Shown here one piece after another: positions 13,108-23,912 of a stretch of 64,000 bases of DNA; the first letter of the stretch is position 1, and every line of letters starts with the position of its first letter. The DNA is from Diplocarpon mali (Eukaryota > Ascomycota > Leotiomycetes > Helotiales > Drepanopezizaceae), in NCBI GenBank assembly GCA_024741835.1, contig JAENRP010000025.1, positions 131,077-195,076 of the forward strand. Direction: 5' to 3'. The translations under genes and the position numbers were made by a program. The notes under the pieces were generated by a model. That model searched no databases. It had not been told where the DNA came from and saw only the letters and a program-made list of their open reading frames with translations.

Positions 13108-14310
13108 ATGTCATCCGACGCCCCAACGGATATTCTGAAGGCGCTGCCGCTGCCCAGCATCGACAGACCCTTCGGCATACACCTGTGGCCCATCTTCGAC
13201 AAGGTATTCAGCGCCGTCATGGGTTTCCACCCTCAGGACTTCGATTTTCAGCCTCGGGTCACCCCCATGTCCACTTTGAAGGAGAGCAGTTTGGCCATCT
13301 TGACATACTATGTGATAATCTTCGGGGGACGGGAGTTGATGCGCAACCGGCCGGCCTTCAAACTGAACGCCCTGTTCATGATCCACAATTTCTACCTCAC
13401 CAGCATCAGCGCCATTTTATTGGCACTTTTCATTGAGCAATTGGTGCCGACTCTTTACAATCACGGCCTCTTCTACACCATCTGCGACCATAGGGGCGGC
13501 TGGACCAAGCATCTGGTGATCCTCTACTACGTACGTGCTGCTATGCCAAGTCTGGCTGGCTTCGGGAATGCTGACGAGGCTGTAGCTTAACTACCTTACC
13601 AAGTACCTAGAATTGATCGATACGGTGTTCCTGGTCCTGAAGAAGAAGCCATTGAGTAGGCCATCACTCGAGACCTGCCAGACTAAATGCTAATACCCAC
13701 GGGAAGCCTTCCTCCACTGCTACCACCACGGTGCAACTGCTCTCCTGTGCTACACTCAATTGATAGGATTGACGTCGGTATCATGGACTGTCATCTGCCT
13801 CAACCTATTGGTACACGTTGTGATGTACTGGTACTACTTCCAGAGTGCGCGCGGTGTTAAGATCTGGTGGAAGGAGTGGATCACTCGTCTCCAGATCACC
13901 CAGTTTGTTATTGCTCTCGGTAAGGCCGGCCTTGGAATCGTGTCTGGCGTTCAGCTGCTGATCTTCACACCTAAGGCTTTGTATACTTTGCATCATACAC
14001 GTACTTCACCTCGACCTACTTCTCCTGGATGCCTAACGCGGGCAAGTGCGCCGGTGAGGAGTTCGCAGCCTTCTCAGGCATCGGCGTCATCAGCTCCTAT
14101 CTCGTCCTCTTCATCTCCTTCTACCTGGCCACGTACAAGAAAGATGGAAAGCGTCCCACTGGCCGCAAAGCCGCGCGTTCTCTCAAGGACGCCGAGATTC
14201 CCGATGTCGCAGCTCTTACCCATGGCAAAATCAACCCCTCCAAGAACTTCCACGCCAACTCCTCCGGAGCGAGCCCCAATGGCCGCACCACTAGATCGCG
14301 CAAGGCCTAG
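13108..14310 (+). CDS. ELO-family very-long-chain fatty acid elongase (3-ketoacyl-CoA synthase)
   Basis: ER membrane condensing enzyme that adds two carbons from malonyl-CoA to long-chain acyl-CoA, feeding sphingolipids and glycerophospholipids. Four exons: 13108-13530, 13586-13655, 13707-13919 and 13976-14310; total 1,041 nt or 346 residues, with introns of 55, 51 and 56 bp. All ELO signature boxes are visible: KYLELIDT, the histidine box HCYHHG (His168, 171, 172), HVVMYWYY and TRLQITQF. Several hydrophobic segments give the usual multi-pass profile, followed by a basic hydrophilic tail (about 75 residues) after [11 protein letters not shown]. Size fits the yeast Elo2/Elo3 group. The ATG at 13108 is the first in frame after a CT-rich leader. 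No dilysine ER signal is obvious at the C-terminus. Confidence 0.95.
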
Positions 14311-15284
14311 CTCTGCAGCGGGACCAGACGGGGCCAGACATGACATCGGCAGCACCGACTCAGTGTAGACAAACTGACGACTGCGGCTCAGTGAAACAGT
14401 CTGCGAATAGATTCTTTCTCATTCTCTGTATAATCTACTTGAAACGCAACGGGGTATAAATCGCGGCAACATGGCCCTATTTACTTTCATAGAAACTTCC
14501 GTAATGTCAGCTACCAGCAAGCGAGCATGGGACGCGGGGGAGGGGCGCACTACTGGCGGACATGGAGAAAAGTCGCTTTTCACGTTTTGGGCGGAGGGCA
14601 CCCTCCTCCCTCTTGATCTTTTTTTTGTACTACCTCACATGCTGCATCAAGTGCTCGGCGGGGATGGGGGGCTGGAACACAAAAATGGAATGGCTTTTGT
14701 GTTGGCTGGCGGGTAATGAACGAACGTTTATTCTTCATATTGCTGTAACCTTTTCGTTTTCTCGGCCATGTAGGATTCTAGTGTGTCGGTAGGTGGTAGC
14801 GCAATTCACGCATACCTCCTGATGGCGAAGTCGGACCATAGCTACCCGTCTTGAAGCAGGCGTGGTTTTTGATGAGCACGACGCAAACGAAAGCCCTTTT
14901 TTTTTTTTTTAATGTGCTCCATAACCTGGGTAACAATACAGTGTCTCGTGGACAAGAGGACGTCCCTGCTGCCGGATAACTATGCAGGAAGATGCAACGC
15001 AGCCGCGGCTAGTGTGCGGTGTGTTTCGAATGCCAGTTGCGAGGTGGAGATGTGCCGGACGGCAGATCAGCAGCTGCCCTGCTGCGCGATGTCGCACTGC
15101 GGCCTCCCAGCCAGCGCAGTACTCAGGCCGGGTTTGCGATCTCCATCTACGGAACTGTGGAACCTGCTACCTGCGCAGCAGGCTGTGGTCTGCGGTCTGC
15201 GGCGTGCGGCGTGCGGGGCGTGGAGTCGGGATGATATCCTGGGAGTTGGTCTATGGAGGTTTGTATGTGTGTATGGAGGCTTGT

Positions 15285-15425
15285 ATGTGGGGGGGGGGGA
15301 AGGGGGGGGGTGTGTGTGTGTGTGAGTGAGTGAGTGGGTGGGTGTGTATGTGGGTGTGTGGGTGTGTGGGTGTGTGAGTGGGTGTGTGTATGTGCATGTG
15401 TGTGTGTATATATGTATATATGTAT
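15285..15425. repeat. Poly-G followed by TG/GTGA microsatellite
   Basis: Two runs of nine or ten G separated by GAA, then a run of TG dinucleotides mixed with GAGT, GGGTG and GTGTGTAT units, ending in TATATGTATATA. A simple-sequence tract with no coding value, and a likely place for assembly error. Confidence 0.9.
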
Positions 15426-15813
15426 ATACTCATAATCACACACTCATATACTCATATACTCATACTCATACTCATATATCTGTATACTTATACTAATATA
15501 CTAATATAATCATATACTTATACACTTATACACTCATACTCATACTTATACACTCATAATCATGCTTATATATCTATATACTTATAATCAGATATTCATT
15601 TACTCATATACTCATACTCGTTTACTCATACTTATACACTCATACACTCATACTCATGCTTATACATCTATAGAGTTATAACCATATATTCATTTACTCA
15701 TATACTCATACTCGTTTACTAATACTTATACACTCATACTTATACACTCATACACTCATACACCCATACACCCATACACTCATACACTCACTCATACTCA
15801 TACACTCCAACCG
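15426..15813. repeat. ATACTC/ATACTT-type simple tandem array
   Basis: Nearly 390 bases built from shuffled units such as CATACTC, ATATACTC, ACACTC and TTATAC. The units are 6-9 bases and interspersed, not one clean period, suggesting slippage plus point mutation. It continues directly from the TG tract, so the two form one simple-sequence domain of about 530 bp. Confidence 0.9.
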
Positions 15814-17200
15814 AGGCTGGCGCGAATCCCACGAGCCAAATCGACACCTCCTGATCCCATGCGGAGGCTCTCCGGAAGCGACTCTCCCTGGCGAGGAGGC
15901 AGTGTTGATCGCTCGCCACCCTGCGCAGTCGTAGGGACGGCGCGGCCATCGTGGCTGCAGCTCACGCCCTATCCTGGGGGTGGAATACCTGCACGGGTTC
16001 ACCCTCCCATGTACAGAACACTGCACGGGACCAGGGGCCTCGAGCTATTCCTGGACCTTGAGCAGCGGTACGGTTCCGGAAGTTGTGGAGCACGAGGCGG
16101 TTCGAGAGCGCTATCTCGGCCTACAAATATAAATAGAGCGGCGCGCTGCACGCTTTCTTTAGAGCCTTTCGACCTACGTTCCGATGGGTACTTGTCAGTT
16201 AGCTAAGCCTCGAACCCGCATCGCCTACCTTGGCACGCGATATCCAGGCACTGAAACTGGCCAGCGAGTAATCCGAGGACGTCCTGGGTCTCCATCCCCC
16301 GTAGCTCTTTTCTTTCCAAGACTCTCTCGCCTTGTCTTGCTTCCTTTCTTTCTTTCTTACTTGCCTTCTTGCTCTCTTTCTCCTTGTGATTCGCCGATCT
16401 GGACTCTGACAGCGTACGCCTGGCCGCGGGGTCGTCCCGCCTCGGCCTCGTCTGCGGTGAGGTGGTGCCGAGATGTCCGCGGGTGTCGGCTCGTTGTTGT
16501 CCAACGAGCTGCGAAAGGTCTCGGGTCTGTTATAGGACCGAGACAGCTCTAGACCTGTGGCAGACCTCCGACTCAAAAGTGGAGTTCTACTCGCAGTCAT
16601 ACGCAGTCGTACGTATCTGTAAAAAGCGTATGTGGTGCTGCTAGGACTCGTGTCAGGTCAGATCTCTGTCCACGAGAGCCAGAGAGACCTAGGTGATTGC
16701 TACAACCTCGATTGAAAGCCGAGTGAGTATATGAAGGGTTAGTAAGCAAGAGAAAGAGGAACCCGGTCGGCACGTTCAAGAGCTATGCAAGACTCGGAGC
16801 TTTCGAAAGTCGGGTTAGGGTTGGTAGGGAGAAGCAGAAAACAGTCCTATCAAGGCCTCTCGACGCCACATCGAGCAAGGTGTCCGGAAATACACATCTC
16901 GATCTTCCTACTCCGCACCGAGCTCGATATCGCATCCGCCAGCCGAACACTGTCTGGCTGGATTCTCCTCATGTTCCATGTTGCGATGCTCAGTTGGTGC
17001 GATAGGGGCCAAGCTGGGCCTACCCTTGTCTAGCTGTGGCTTGCTCCGACTCTTGATATTCGGATAGCTCGCGCAACAACTGACCGGATAACCTGACCAT
17101 GACCTTGGCCCGGCTGAGCAGGCAGGCTTTTGCCTCTTGCTTCCTGCTTGTTGCTTTTCCTCTTCGAACCGCGGCTCTTGGGGTGGTGTGCAGGGCAGGG

Positions 17201-17268
17201 CAGTGATGTGCAGTGCCGTGCTATACATAGAATGACAGTGATGTGCAGTGCCGTGCTATACATAGAAT
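17201..17268. repeat. Two-copy 35-bp tandem duplication
   Basis: A 33-base unit beginning CAGTGATGTGCAGTGCCGTG (17201-17233) is repeated exactly at 17236-17268 after two intervening bases. The identity of the copies suggests a recent duplication. Confidence 0.9.
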
Positions 17269-18687
17269 CGACGGCTGCGCAGGATCGATAGAGGGTAGGC
17301 ATCGAGGGCATTGCCCGTGTTGCCCGGTCTGGGCCAGGCTGTGTGGGTTTGGCCCTGGTCGGGCGATGTGGAGGTCGAGAGGTCCTGGGACCTACCTCGC
17401 TAACCCCCATCACGATATCCATCTCTGTCCAGGAGCAAGGCGACGGCGAGGAGTGTGATCTGATCGCACGTGATGCAGGCTACATACATGGCCCCGCGGC
17501 CGTCCACACGCCCCGGCCCGGCTCCCACAACACTTCCACGTTCCCGTCCCGAGCCCGACGCATCCGATTCCCGCGGCGCCGTGCCCACGTGACCTTCCCG
17601 TGCGAGAGACGCGAGCAGGAGGGGGAGCCGGCCGCCCCGCCTCGCTTGCAGGATGGCCAACCCCTTTTCCGTTCCCTCTCGGCTATATACGACGCGGTAC
17701 CAGAATAGCATCAACCTCTCCCCTGGCCCGGGCGAAGCGCGGCGGCAGTGACAGCCGCGAGGCCGAGTGCGTCCATTTCCTGTCTCTCAAGCCGGGGGAG
17801 GGAGATGCTTGCGGTGGGATCGGAGGGGCGTAAGATTGACCGGCTGTCGTGTGAGCACGGGGATGAGAACGAGAATGAGAATGAGAATGAGATGATGATC
17901 CCTGTGTAGGACCAGACTACAATCGTGTTGGAGATCGAGGCTCGCTTGCACCATGTCGGACGGCGTGGTTGGGGCTGCTTCAGCTGGTGGGGAGTGTGTA
18001 CCTGCTTCCGTGGCGATGCAGTCACGCAGTACCATATGGGTTGAGAGAAGACGACGAGAGCTCCTCGTCTCGATTGGCCATTCCGGCCATGGTTTCCAGA
18101 GCGGCCCCCCCATGAAGCATCCGACCCTCCACCAGCGCTGTGTCGCTGGACCTGTAGCGACTAGCCGCATCTTGAGAGTTACGACAAGGAGGATCGCCAA
18201 ACGTCCCTGTGATTTCCTTTCCCCTCAATTCCCCACCAGGTATATATAGCACACCTCCTCTTCCACGTGCTGCCGGTGGGGTCCTCGGAGTCCTCGAGAC
18301 AGGCGGTCTTCTCGTCGGCCACGGACCCTGCGATGGATCTGCCCACCTCTCCAGCCCACGGAGAGGAGCGAGGAGTGAGCAGCGATCAGACTCAACCAGA
18401 CCGACTCGTCAGCGGGGGAGCCACCCGACTGTTAGGGTGGCGATCACGATAAGGTCGGCCCTACTGTACGATGGCCGCGCAGGACCAGACTAGATTTTTC
18501 TGGAAGAAGCGACTCGGTCCGGCTTAGGGGTCGTGGTCGAAGACGTAGCAGCAGCTGTCGCTAGCTGGATGGCGGGATCGAAGAATAATGGGAGGGAATT
18601 CCTGCCCCCGCCATTCCTCTGCGATCGCCAACGCCACCTCGGACCCGTTGGCACTGAGACTTGAGGCTGGGGCTGGGGATGAGGGTG

Positions 18688-18745
18688 TGTCGGTGTCGCT
18701 GTCGGTGTCGCTGTCGCTGTCGCGGTCCCTGTCCCTGGCTGTCCA
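18688..18745. repeat. TGTCGG/TGTCGC hexamer array
   Basis: A run of TGTCGG, TGTCGC and TGTCCC hexamers, imperfect but of constant 6-base period. A related GAGAATGA-type hexamer run is at 17866-17893. Confidence 0.8.
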
Positions 18746-19647
18746 GTTTGTCTTCTATTCTTAGAGAGGCCAGATCCGCGGGCAGCGCGGGCGGGAGAAG
18801 CGGAGAAGAGCAAGAGGAGGAAGCGGAGGGAGCGGAAGACGACGGACAAGAAGCAGGAGGAGCACGAGGGGCAGGAAACAAGAAGTGGAAGCGAACTATT
18901 GTGGTTTGTGCTGTCAGAGGTAGAGTTGGTCGATACCACGAGCCGGGGGGGGTCATGAGCGGGGGAGGGGGCAGAGGATCAATAGGGGTATGAGGCGGGC
19001 CGCGGGATGTCTTAGTCGAGCAGTGCGCTTCCCGGTCGTGGGAGATGGCGCGGGCTGCACGCTGGTCTCAGTCGGGCGGAGGGGAAGTTCTTGTCTCGAC
19101 ATCTATTTCGGGGGCGTCTTGTGTCTATGTATGTAGGTCTTGCACGTGGATCCTGAGTGTAGGTATGGGTGAGGTGTGGTGTGGGCGGGGCTGGGAGAGG
19201 GATCGCACGGCGATGGTGTTTCTGCTTGACCGTCTAGCTCGGATCCCGAGCGTGAGGGGACTCACTTGGTCCCTGGGCTTCATTCCAATGCAATGCAATG
19301 TATGTGCCAGCACAGCATTCCTGCCCTGCAATGCTCTGCGATGCCGTGTGTCGAGACCGTCCCACAGGATTCCACGATTCCCTCCGCTGGGCTCAGCACA
19401 CGGAATCGAAGAGCCCATGGCCGGCGCGTGCCTCGGAGAAGGGGGAGGGAGGGGAGGTTTGCGGACCCGTGCTTTCGATCGGTCCCCTACGGTAGGTCGG
19501 TAGGTATATGTATATATAAACTCCGCCCAGGAACTCTCGGGTATGCCAAACCTCGCCGGCCCCGGAAACGACACTCCTCGTCGAGTGCCTCTGTACCGGT
19601 GCACCCTTCGTTCCCCTGACAGCCGGCCGACGCAAGACCATCGACCG

Positions 19648-19709
19648 CCCTCGTGCAGAGACCGCGGTCGTATTCCACACCCTCGTGCAGATATCGCGGT
19701 CGTATTCCT
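19648..19709. repeat. Two-copy 32-bp tandem duplication
   Basis: A unit starting CCCTCGTGCAGA and running through CGCGGTCGTATTCC occurs at 19648 and again at 19680, with a few substitutions (AGACC versus ATATC). Confidence 0.8.
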
Positions 19710-19971
19710 GGCGCGAGAGGCGGGCAGGCATACCTCCCGCTCGCGGCGCCACATCTCACCTCATCGATCGGTCAATTGATTAATCAATCCGTCAACCAAC
19801 CAAGCCCTCCACCCGTCCCTCCGTCAGTCAACCAAGCCATCCATCCGTCCATCCCCCCCCTCCGACCCGCCACATCTCATCTCATTGACTCGATCGACCA
19901 CAACCCATCTCGAGCGAGCAACGCGTTCGGGGCAGCCGCAGGAGAGACCATCCCACACCAGCGCCATCTCA

Positions 19972-20007
19972 GGGTTAGTTAGGGTTAGGGTTAGGGTTAG
20001 GGTTAGG
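19972..20007 (+). repeat. Interstitial telomeric repeat (TTAGGG)n
   Basis: About five and a half units of TTAGGG/GGGTTA, with one shortened unit (GTTAGTTAGG) at the left. This is the telomere repeat of filamentous fungi, but here it has single-copy DNA on both sides. It could be a scar of break repair or a fusion, or a telobox-like promoter element about 600 bp upstream of the gene at 20611. Too short to be a true chromosome end. Confidence 0.85.
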
Positions 20008-20343
20008 CCGGCCAGCGGGACTCGACGTCGACCTGGCACCAGATATATATTGATCTATATATATCTCCGAGCAGCACCGCACGGCACGGCACTCCGAGAC
20101 GCCTCGAGCTGAAACCCGCCCGTCCGCCAAGGCTCTCCGCTTCTGGCGTTTCATTCAGGACCCAAGGCACCTGAACCCTCAGGCATCTCTTCCTCTCCCG
20201 TCCTCCCTTCTCCGCTGCCCAGACCGTTCCTTGGCCTCTACCGCGCCCTCATCCTCGCCCCGCTTTTTCCCTCCTGAGCCTCCTGAGCTCCCCCCTCCCC
20301 CGCCTGGGACCCACACCTGCGCCACAGGTCGCACTCGCAACCA

Positions 20344-20384
20344 NNNNNNNNNNNNNNNNNNNNNNNNNNNNNNNNNNNNNNNNN
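20344..20384. other. Assembly gap of 41 N
   Basis: An unresolved run of N next to a C-rich tract (CCCCCCC). A second, two-base gap is at 23303-23304. Both lie in the GC-rich block, so local sequence and spacing there should be treated with care. Confidence 0.99.
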
Positions 20385-20610
20385 CCCCCCCTCTTCTCAC
20401 TACTTCGCCGTCTTCGAGGGGGGCTGGCTCGGCCTTCCCTGCCACAAAGTATCGTATATTGTCCACGACGATATCGCACTACTACACTATATATTGCCTG
20501 GCAATATATCTTACTCCGGCCTCCTATCCTGAGAGACCCCGGCCCCTCGAGACTCGAGATTCCCCGTGCCGAACCCCCGGCCCGGGACTCGAACAGGAAG
20601 TTTTAGAGAG

Positions 20611-22311
20611 ATGCGAAGCGGGCCTGCCAAAATGTGCCAAGGCAGCCCCCCCCCTGCAACGCCATCTGCGGCAGAGACTCATACCATGTTTCGCCGGGCA
20701 TTTATGAAAGGACATCTCCCGCTCCTGAAGGACCTGCTGCTCCCTCACCGACCGGCCGCTGTGAACACGCTCTTTGCTGCGCCCTTCCTCTCTCCTCCGC
20801 TCTTTCCTCCTCCTGCCCATCCGCTTCCTGCCCCTCCTCGCCCAGCTCGGCGTGCCCACGTGATCCCGCGAAAGCAGGTTGCCGGGAGAGCCGTCGCGGC
20901 GCCGGAGGCAGAGCCGGCCGACGCACATCCCGCCGCCGCCCCCTCGGTTCGGCCTCCCGACGCCGAGACGGTGGCCGAGAGCGACATGGAGAGCCCGCCG
21001 TCCCGCGCGACGGCGCCGGCCTCGACGGCGGGCAAGGCGCCCGCGCTGCCGTCGCGGAGTCTCCGGAGGACGTCGACCATGCTCGACAACGTGATGCTGG
21101 AGCTGGAGACCATGGCCGGGGAGAGGCCCACGGAGGCCAAGAGCCCGCCGCTGGCGCAGCTCGAGGAGGAGGAGCACGATCCCCACGAGCTGTACCTCTC
21201 GAGCGAGGAGGATGCCTCGCTCTCGGGCGACTACGACGACCCCGGCTTCCTGCTGGACTTCGACGCCAGCTGCGGCTCCGAGGACGAGTCGGGCCCCTCC
21301 GCCGCCGCCTCGCGGGCGTCGAGCCGGTCGCGCGAGGTCACGGCGACGGTGGTCAACTTCACCGTCGTCGGCCGGCCGCAGATAGTCGACATCACCATCC
21401 CCGCCAGCCAGCCGTCGCCGTCGCCGCGGCCCCCCGGGCGCCTCTCCGCCCCGGTCATGCCAGCTGGCGCGCCCGCGCGCCCGGGGACGCGGCGACCGCC
21501 ACCGCTGAACCTCCACCAGGCCCGGCCGACGTCCGTCGCGACGACGACGGGGCACTTTGGCAGCGCCAGCTACACGCCCGCCTTGCACACGCATTCCTCC
21601 ATGGTCAGCCTGCCGAGCTGCAGCAGCTCCCACCCGGCCGCCACGCCCCATCCGCACCGCAAATCGTCCCGCCTGGCCGCCATCGTGATGGCGATGACCA
21701 GCAAAAACACCCTCTCCGCCCCGTCGACGGCCTCCTCCACCCCCGCCGCCGCCGCCCATCCATTCCTCGACTCGGATCCCTTTGCCACCCCCGGCCACGC
21801 CGACCCCCCCCTGACCCCGAGCGGCGTCGACGCTGCCGGCGCGCCCCGGACCCCCACCGCGGCCGCGGCGCACTGGAAGAAATCTCTCTCGCGCACCCTC
21901 TCCAAGGCGCGCAAGCCCTCGCTGCACAAGCTCAACTCGGCCTACAACACCTTGCTCGCCTCCGCCACGACGGCGGGCCCCGCGACCCTGCCGACCCTCA
22001 CGCGCGTCACGTCCCATCCCGAGCCGCTGACGCCCCGGCTCCTCGAGCCGAACGCGCCGAGCCCCGACCGCGAGAGCGATACGGCGGTGCGCCGGGCCGA
22101 GACCGTGCCCGTGACGCCCAGCCCGAGGGAAGCCCCCGCCGACGTCCGAGACGGGATGCGCGGCGCGGGGCGCGTCCCGCCCCCCATCCCCGACGCGGCG
22201 CGACCGCGGCCGCGCGAAGGGAGGAAGAGCTTCAGCCTGGCGGTGGGGAGGAGGAAGAGCATCAAGGGGGGAGCGGGCGCGGGCGCGAAGGCCAAAGCCC
22301 TCGCTCCGTGA
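20611..22311 (+). CDS. Disordered fungal protein with acidic HELYLSSEEDAS motif, function unknown
   Basis: Single open frame, 566 codons from the ATG at 20611. A start at 20986 (ATG GAG AGC CCG, better Kozak context) is equally possible and would drop a proline/alanine-rich leader. Several frames are open here because of GC content. This one is chosen because it alone shows structured bias: LRRTSTMLDNVMLELETM, then an acidic patch EEEEHDPHELYLSSEEDASL, then the short hydrophobic stretch FTVVGRPQIVDITIP. That order (helical segment, HELYLSSEEDAS, V-x-G-[KR]-P hydrophobic strand) is, as I recall it, shared by a family of uncharacterised Pezizomycotina proteins. The rest is Ser/Pro/Ala-rich with a basic C-terminus (KSFSLAVGRRKSIKGG). 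No catalytic domain, signal peptide or membrane segment. Confidence 0.65.
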   Translation: MRSGPAKMCQGSPPPATPSAAETHTMFRRAFMKGHLPLLKDLLLPHRPAAVNTLFAAPFLSPPLFPPPAHPLPAPPRPARRAHVIPRKQVAGRAVAAPEAEPADAHPAAAPSVRPPDAETVAESDMESPPSRATAPASTAGKAPALPSRSLRRTSTMLDNVMLELETMAGERPTEAKSPPLAQLEEEEHDPHELYLSSEEDASLSGDYDDPGFLLDFDASCGSEDESGPSAAASRASSRSREVTATVVNFTVVGRPQIVDITIPASQPSPSPRPPGRLSAPVMPAGAPARPGTRRPPPLNLHQARPTSVATTTGHFGSASYTPALHTHSSMVSLPSCSSSHPAATPHPHRKSSRLAAIVMAMTSKNTLSAPSTASSTPAAAAHPFLDSDPFATPGHADPPLTPSGVDAAGAPRTPTAAAAHWKKSLSRTLSKARKPSLHKLNSAYNTLLASATTAGPATLPTLTRVTSHPEPLTPRLLEPNAPSPDRESDTAVRRAETVPVTPSPREAPADVRDGMRGAGRVPPPIPDAARPRPREGRKSFSLAVGRRKSIKGGAGAGAKAKALAP

Positions 22312-23346
22312 GCAGCCGTCTCGGGTGAGGCACGGCCCGACCGCTCCGCCGTTCGGAAAGCTCGACCCCTGAGCTGTCTGGTCGCCTCTCGTATGTCTGT
22401 TTCCTGCGTCGCAAGTGTCATTTTCCTCACGATAATTTCTCCCCCACGTGCTACGCACGCACGACTGTTGGATGGAGGGGAGGAGGAGAGAGGGCGAGGG
22501 TACCGCCCATTCGCTTCTCCGTCAGGCTCTCCTCGCCACCGGACACGCCTCTTTGACTTTCCTCTTCTCTGCACATACGATTATTTATTTCTCTCGGGCC
22601 GGGCTCCGACTTATTTTTTATCTGCCTCTTCCCTCCTCCTCTCCTCCACTCGCGCGTCTCCGTAGCCGGCTGCACGCCGACGCCTGACGACATGCTGTAT
22701 GTCGAGTTTTTTGTATGTACGCGTCGTCCAATCGACCCTCCCTCTGGCTGGGAATGGCATAGCCGTAGCATAGAATAGCAGACGGATCACACCGCACGGC
22801 GCCGGGGGCACGGATCCGGCCCCCACACGTCCACCCCGTTCCCGCGCTGCCTCATGCCCCCGTGGCGCGGGGCACAGTGCCGTGAGCGTAGGCATCGCGC
22901 GGACGCCCTTCCCCCGGGCTTGATACGAGGAGCTCTCCTCCGTCCGCTCGGTCGAGAGCCGATGCCGAGGTCGTGGCCGCGTCTTGGAGTCTGCCGGCTC
23001 CGGAGCCGAGTTCTGGCCCGGAGGTCGGGTCTGGGGTCAGGGCCTGGGTTCTGGACCCGGGTCGGGGCGGGACGGGATGTGGGGTGATGCCGGATGGGGC
23101 ATGGGTGTGACGCTGGGCGCATGAGCGCCGCAGTGGCAGTCATGGCGGCGACTGTAGCAGGGGCGCGAATACATATCATTGGACAGCTGATCGGTGCGCC
23201 TGACGGCCTCTCTCTCCTCGTGCGTTATTACCCGCCTCATCCTCTGCCTGCGCGGCATCCTCTAATGACTGGCGGGCCTGCACAGTGCGGTAGATCAAGG
23301 GGNNTTGCCAAGCGACCGAGTTAGATTAGCGACGGCGGGAAACCGA

Positions 23347-23490
23347 GATATAGGATAGGAGAGGATAGGAGAGGATAGGAGAGGATATAGGATAGGATAT
23401 AGGATATAGGATATAGGATAGGATGTAGGATACAGGATTTAGGCTATTTGTTATAGGTTATAGGAAATAGGAAATAGTAAATATGAAATA
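23347..23490. repeat. GATAGGA/GATATAGGA minisatellite
   Basis: Tandem units of GGATAGGAGA passing into GGATATA and then into looser ATAGGAAATAG units, followed by three GATACCC units near 23493-23511. An imperfect, slippage-type array. Confidence 0.85.
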
Positions 23491-23635
23491 AGATACCCGA
23501 TACCCGATACCCTTCCCTACCACCCTTCCCGCTACCTCCCCGGGACCAACTCAGGGCCGCGCACGGATAGACCTGCTGTCGCGCGCCGACTGGGCTCGCC
23601 TGCCCCTGCCCCTGCCCCCTGATCCGCGCGTAGTA

Positions 23636-23912
23636 GACTTCTCGCTTAGCTCCGGCTGCGACTCTTCTACCTGCGTATGCTAAGGGGCTATATGATGGGT
23701 TTTTATGGGAAAAGGGGTTGTGGAGATTGGCGAGGAGATGAGAGATCTTAGCGGGCTTGGGGGTTTTCTCTGTGGTATTTGCTTAGTGGGTGGTGAGGTA
23801 TATTACTTTATAAGAGAGGGGGAGAGGGGGGAAGAGAGGGGAAGAGAGGAAGCACAAGATCCGTAATGGATGGACTTCTCGCTTGGCTCCGGTTGCGACT
23901 CTTATACCTGCG
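23636..23912. repeat. Pair of 40-bp direct repeats (23636-23675 and 23873-23912)
   Basis: Both copies run from GACTTCTCGCTT through CTGCG and differ at three positions (A/G, C/T, C/A). They lie 237 bp apart in the same orientation with unrelated sequence between them. No gene or known element explains them. Confidence 0.8.

Larger units (their letters stand above)
14311..20610. other. GC-rich, low-complexity non-coding block
   Basis: No credible gene in 6.3 kb. Because the DNA is GC-rich, stop codons are scarce and several 100-200-codon frames overlap on both strands, but they are compositionally biased, mutually overlapping and free of domains. The block holds poly-G and TG tracts, an ATACTC-type array, short tandem duplications and telomere-type repeats (listed separately). 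It also holds isolated TATA-like islands at 16125-16136, 17683-17689, 18241-18249, 19505-19520, 20041-20066 and 20447-20506. The last two could belong to the promoter of the gene at 20611. Confidence 0.6.

Noticed and set aside
15147..15443. His/Thr-rich frames across the TG tract
   Set aside because: Pure translation of a microsatellite (HTHTHT); no gene evidence.
15426..15813. Possible CRISPR-like or satellite array
   Set aside because: Units are 6-9 bases and irregular without unique spacers; it is simple sequence in a eukaryotic genome.
20578..20597. tRNA B-box-like string (GTTCGAGTCCCGGG on the minus strand)
   Set aside because: The expected T-arm stem does not pair, and no A box or acceptor stem can be placed around it.
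20524..22458. 644-codon minus-strand frame and 564-codon plus-strand frame overlapping the 20.6-22.3 kb gene
   Set aside because: Both are Arg/Gly/Ala or Pro/Arg runs with no ordered segments. They stay open because GC-rich DNA has few stops; only the chosen plus frame shows conserved-looking anchors.
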